From the NCBI GenBank assembly GCA_030430245.1, contig JAUIFY010000005.1:1-56465 (forward strand): 56,465 nt of DNA, given 5' to 3'. Under the pieces are notes generated by a model that saw only the letters and a program-made list of their open reading frames with translations, was not told the origin of the DNA and did not search any database. Positions 54,984 to 56,465 of this stretch are shown piece by piece (position 1 is the stretch's first letter; each line of letters opens with the position of its first letter). The stretch comes from a bacterium. Lineage in GTDB: Bacteria; Desulfobacterota; Binatia; UBA12015. A program made the translations under genes and the position numbers.

Positions 54984-55706
54984 TCAAGGGAACGAACTGA
55001 GTCGCGGCCGCTTGCCGGGCGACGCACGGAGCATCTCCCGCGCGTCGCCCGCGGACGCGTCCGTCGTCCCCCCGGCACCCCGCGCGAGGAGAATCGCGTT
55101 CGTCGCCGATACGCAACATCCGACCAGCACGAGGTAGACGATCGCGTCGAGCGGCCCGACGGACGCGGCGAGCAAAGGGGGACCGGCGGTATCGAGAAGT
55201 CCGACGAGCAGCCGAAACCCGATCAACACGAGCGCGAAGGACGCTGCACCCGTAGGCTCGCGCTCCGCTTGCATGCGCGCAAGAAACGCGAAGAGCGGTC
55301 CCCAGAACACGACCCAGCCTCCCCAGTTCAGCAGAGTCGAGAGCGCGTTCGCCCGCGGCGGCTCCGAGGGGAGCACGAGGCGTCCCTGCTCGAGGGCGTT
55401 CCAGAAGGCGACGTGCCCCTCGGGGTCGGTCAGGACCGGCGCGACTCCCGCCAACAGCGCCAGGACCGCGACGAACTGGATGCCGAGACCCGCGGTCACG
55501 CACCACCTGGTCGCGCGCACGGCACGCCGTTCGGGCGCCCCCGGGGCGGTCTCGTCGAGGCGACCGAGGACTCCGTAGAGATACCAGTAGAAGTAGGCCG
55601 ACAGGCTGACGAGGGCGAGAACGATCACGGCGGCGACCGAGCGCGTGTGGGCAGCGCGCGAATCGTCGTCGGCGCGATGGACGGTGGCGACGCTCACCAC
55701 ACGCAT
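54984..55706 (-). CDS. Polytopic membrane protein of unknown function
   Basis: 240 residues with about five or six hydrophobic segments (around 25-45, 70-92, 122-143, 155-172, 180-203). The N-terminal 22 residues and a C-terminal ~25-residue basic tail are soluble. Trp-rich loop NWGGWVVFWGP in the middle. No family recognised. It lies downstream of ybeY on the same strand (34-base gap) and may be the end of the phoH-ybeY operon. Confidence 0.6.
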   Translation of the reverse strand: MRVVSVATVHRADDDSRAAHTRSVAAVIVLALVSLSAYFYWYLYGVLGRLDETAPGAPERRAVRATRWCVTAGLGIQFVAVLALLAGVAPVLTDPEGHVAFWNALEQGRLVLPSEPPRANALSTLLNWGGWVVFWGPLFAFLARMQAEREPTGAASFALVLIGFRLLVGLLDTAGPPLLAASVGPLDAIVYLVLVGCCVSATNAILLARGAGGTTDASAGDAREMLRASPGKRPRLSSFP

Positions 55707-55740
55707 TCTGCCGACCTCGCCGAGCCGAAGCGATGCGGGT

Positions 55741-56190
55741 CTATCTGCGGGACTCCCCGCTCTCGATCGCGGCGACGACCTCCCGCTGGCGCGCGAACAT
55801 CCGGTCGGCCTCCGCCGGAGACTCCTCGTGGTCGTACCCCAGCAGGTGGAGGATGCCGTGCACCAGGAGCTCGCGGATCTCGTGCTCGATCGCGTGGCCG
55901 CGCTCCCCGGCCTGCCGCGCGGCCGTCGGAATCGAGATCACGACGTCACCGAGCAGCCCCGGCGCCTCCGGCCCGTCGCCCTCTCTCTGGGCGAATGCGA
56001 GGACGTCCGTCGGTGAGTTCTCGTCCCGCCACGTCGCGTTCAGCTCCCGGATCGCCTCGTCGTCCACGAGCACGATCGACAGCTCCGACCCGTCCTCGCC
56101 GAGCAACCGCAGCGCCGACTCGGCGACCTTCGCGGCCAACGGCGCGTAGCGCGCCAGCGTCCCCTCGGCCGTAACGTCGACACTCGCCAT
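55741..56190 (-). CDS. ybeY: Endoribonuclease YbeY (rRNA maturation factor)
   Basis: 149 residues, usual length. Signature zinc site H-G-x-L-H-L-x-G-Y-D-H (HGILHLLGYDH) near residue 115 with the acidic residue Asp after it, and NATWRDENSPTDVLAFA with the conserved Arg and TDVLSF-like region. It acts in 16S rRNA 3'-end maturation and ribosome quality control. Directly follows phoH (six-base gap), the conserved phoH-ybeY order of many bacteria. Confidence 0.95.
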   Translation of the reverse strand: MASVDVTAEGTLARYAPLAAKVAESALRLLGEDGSELSIVLVDDEAIRELNATWRDENSPTDVLAFAQREGDGPEAPGLLGDVVISIPTAARQAGERGHAIEHEIRELLVHGILHLLGYDHEESPAEADRMFARQREVVAAIESGESRR

Positions 56191-56196
56191 GGTGGG

Positions 56197-56465
56197 TCAG
56201 CCCAGGTTGTCGTACGCCCGGATGATCGCCGACACGAGGCGGTGGCGGACCACGTCGCGTTCGGTGAACTCGACGAACCGTATGCCCTGCACGTCGCGCA
56301 GGATCTCTCGGGCCTCGATCAATCCCGAATCTCGACCCGCCGGCAAATCGATCTGCGTCACGTCACCGGTGATCACGGCCTGAGAGCCGAAGCCGAGGCG
56401 CGTCAAGAACATCTTCATCTGCTCCCGCGTCGTGTTCTGCGCCTCGTCGAGGATCACGAACGAGT
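56197..56465 (-). CDS. phoH: PhoH-family ATPase, C-terminal part (runs off right edge)
   Basis: Visible C-terminal 88 residues of a PhoH-like P-loop ATPase that enters from the right edge. Walker B region [10 protein letters not shown], then [27 protein letters not shown] and a terminal domain ([18 protein letters not shown]). The order phoH then ybeY on the minus strand is the conserved arrangement. Function is linked to RNA metabolism and ribosome maturation. Confidence 0.93.
   Translation of the reverse strand, partial: SFVILDEAQNTTREQMKMFLTRLGFGSQAVITGDVTQIDLPAGRDSGLIEAREILRDVQGIRFVEFTERDVVRHRLVSAIIRAYDNLG

Noticed and set aside
1-56465. tRNA, rRNA, CRISPR, prophage or insertion-sequence genes
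   Set aside because: I found no cloverleaf-like intergenic sequence, regular spacer array, integrase, transposase or phage structural gene. The only mobile-type signal is the palindromic element at 39485-39725.

Overview
The window is about 56 kb of GC-rich bacterial chromosome (third codon positions almost all G or C). It looks like ordinary, densely packed chromosome from a diderm bacterium. There are lipoprotein signals, many Sec signal peptides, PhoH-YbeY at the right edge, a prfB with the classical frameshift, and HemQ-type haem synthesis. The kinase-like coiled-coil membrane protein, the NTR/TIMP-like secreted protein, several GT-C membrane proteins and a sulfatase with an extra C-terminal beta domain recall uncultured 'deltaproteobacterial' lineages (Myxococcota or Binatia-like). 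That placement is inference only. I see no rRNA, tRNA, CRISPR array, transposase or phage gene.

Layout, left to right. 1-5.4 kb: a partial exported protein, an NTR-like secreted protein, a GNAT acetyltransferase coupled to an M20 peptidase, a dicarboxylate symporter and a small membrane protein. 5.4-10.8 kb: a ferredoxin, a VCBS-repeat lipoprotein, a GT39-like membrane protein, and an FAH hydrolase coupled to a GDSL-type hydrolase. 10.9-14.5 kb: a diiron protein with its TetR regulator behind a perfect palindrome, a P460-like haem lipoprotein, and a secreted protein preceded by a small ORF with strong expression signals. 14.7-21.8 kb: an MDR reductase, a TVP38 membrane protein, and a tightly coupled four-gene operon (acyltransferase, GT-C protein, aminotransferase, lipoprotein). 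21.7-31 kb: a CaCA antiporter, a HAD phosphatase, a B12-type radical SAM protein, a membrane protein, HemQ-RNase HI, then NTF2-like, LplA-like, HEAT and BioB genes. 31-39.5 kb: a large pseudokinase-like protein, a DJ-1/PfpI protein, two GT-C proteins and an acyl-CoA synthetase. 39.5 kb: a 241-bp palindromic repeat element. 39.8-44.6 kb: a small hypothetical gene and a four-gene operon ending in LuxE and a LuxC-aminotransferase fusion. 44.5-56.5 kb: a sulfatase, a WxxGxW lipoprotein, a ProA-like dehydrogenase, an M23 peptidase, prfB, two divergent sulfotransferases, a Cys-rich secreted protein, an AcoX-like kinase, a membrane protein, YbeY and PhoH.

The most interesting locus is 40345-44553. 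A LuxE-type acyl-protein synthetase is translationally coupled to one polypeptide joining a LuxC-type acyl reductase to a class III PLP aminotransferase. Read together, the enzymes would activate a carboxylic acid, reduce it to the aldehyde and transaminate the aldehyde to a primary amine, keeping the aldehyde on one protein. No luciferase genes are present.

A second window-wide pattern is a sigma70-like -35/-10 pair whose -10 hexamer ends only 6-10 bases before the start codon, with no Shine-Dalgarno sequence. It recurs at eight or more genes, including the LuxE/LuxC operon, and suggests frequent leaderless or near-leaderless transcription.
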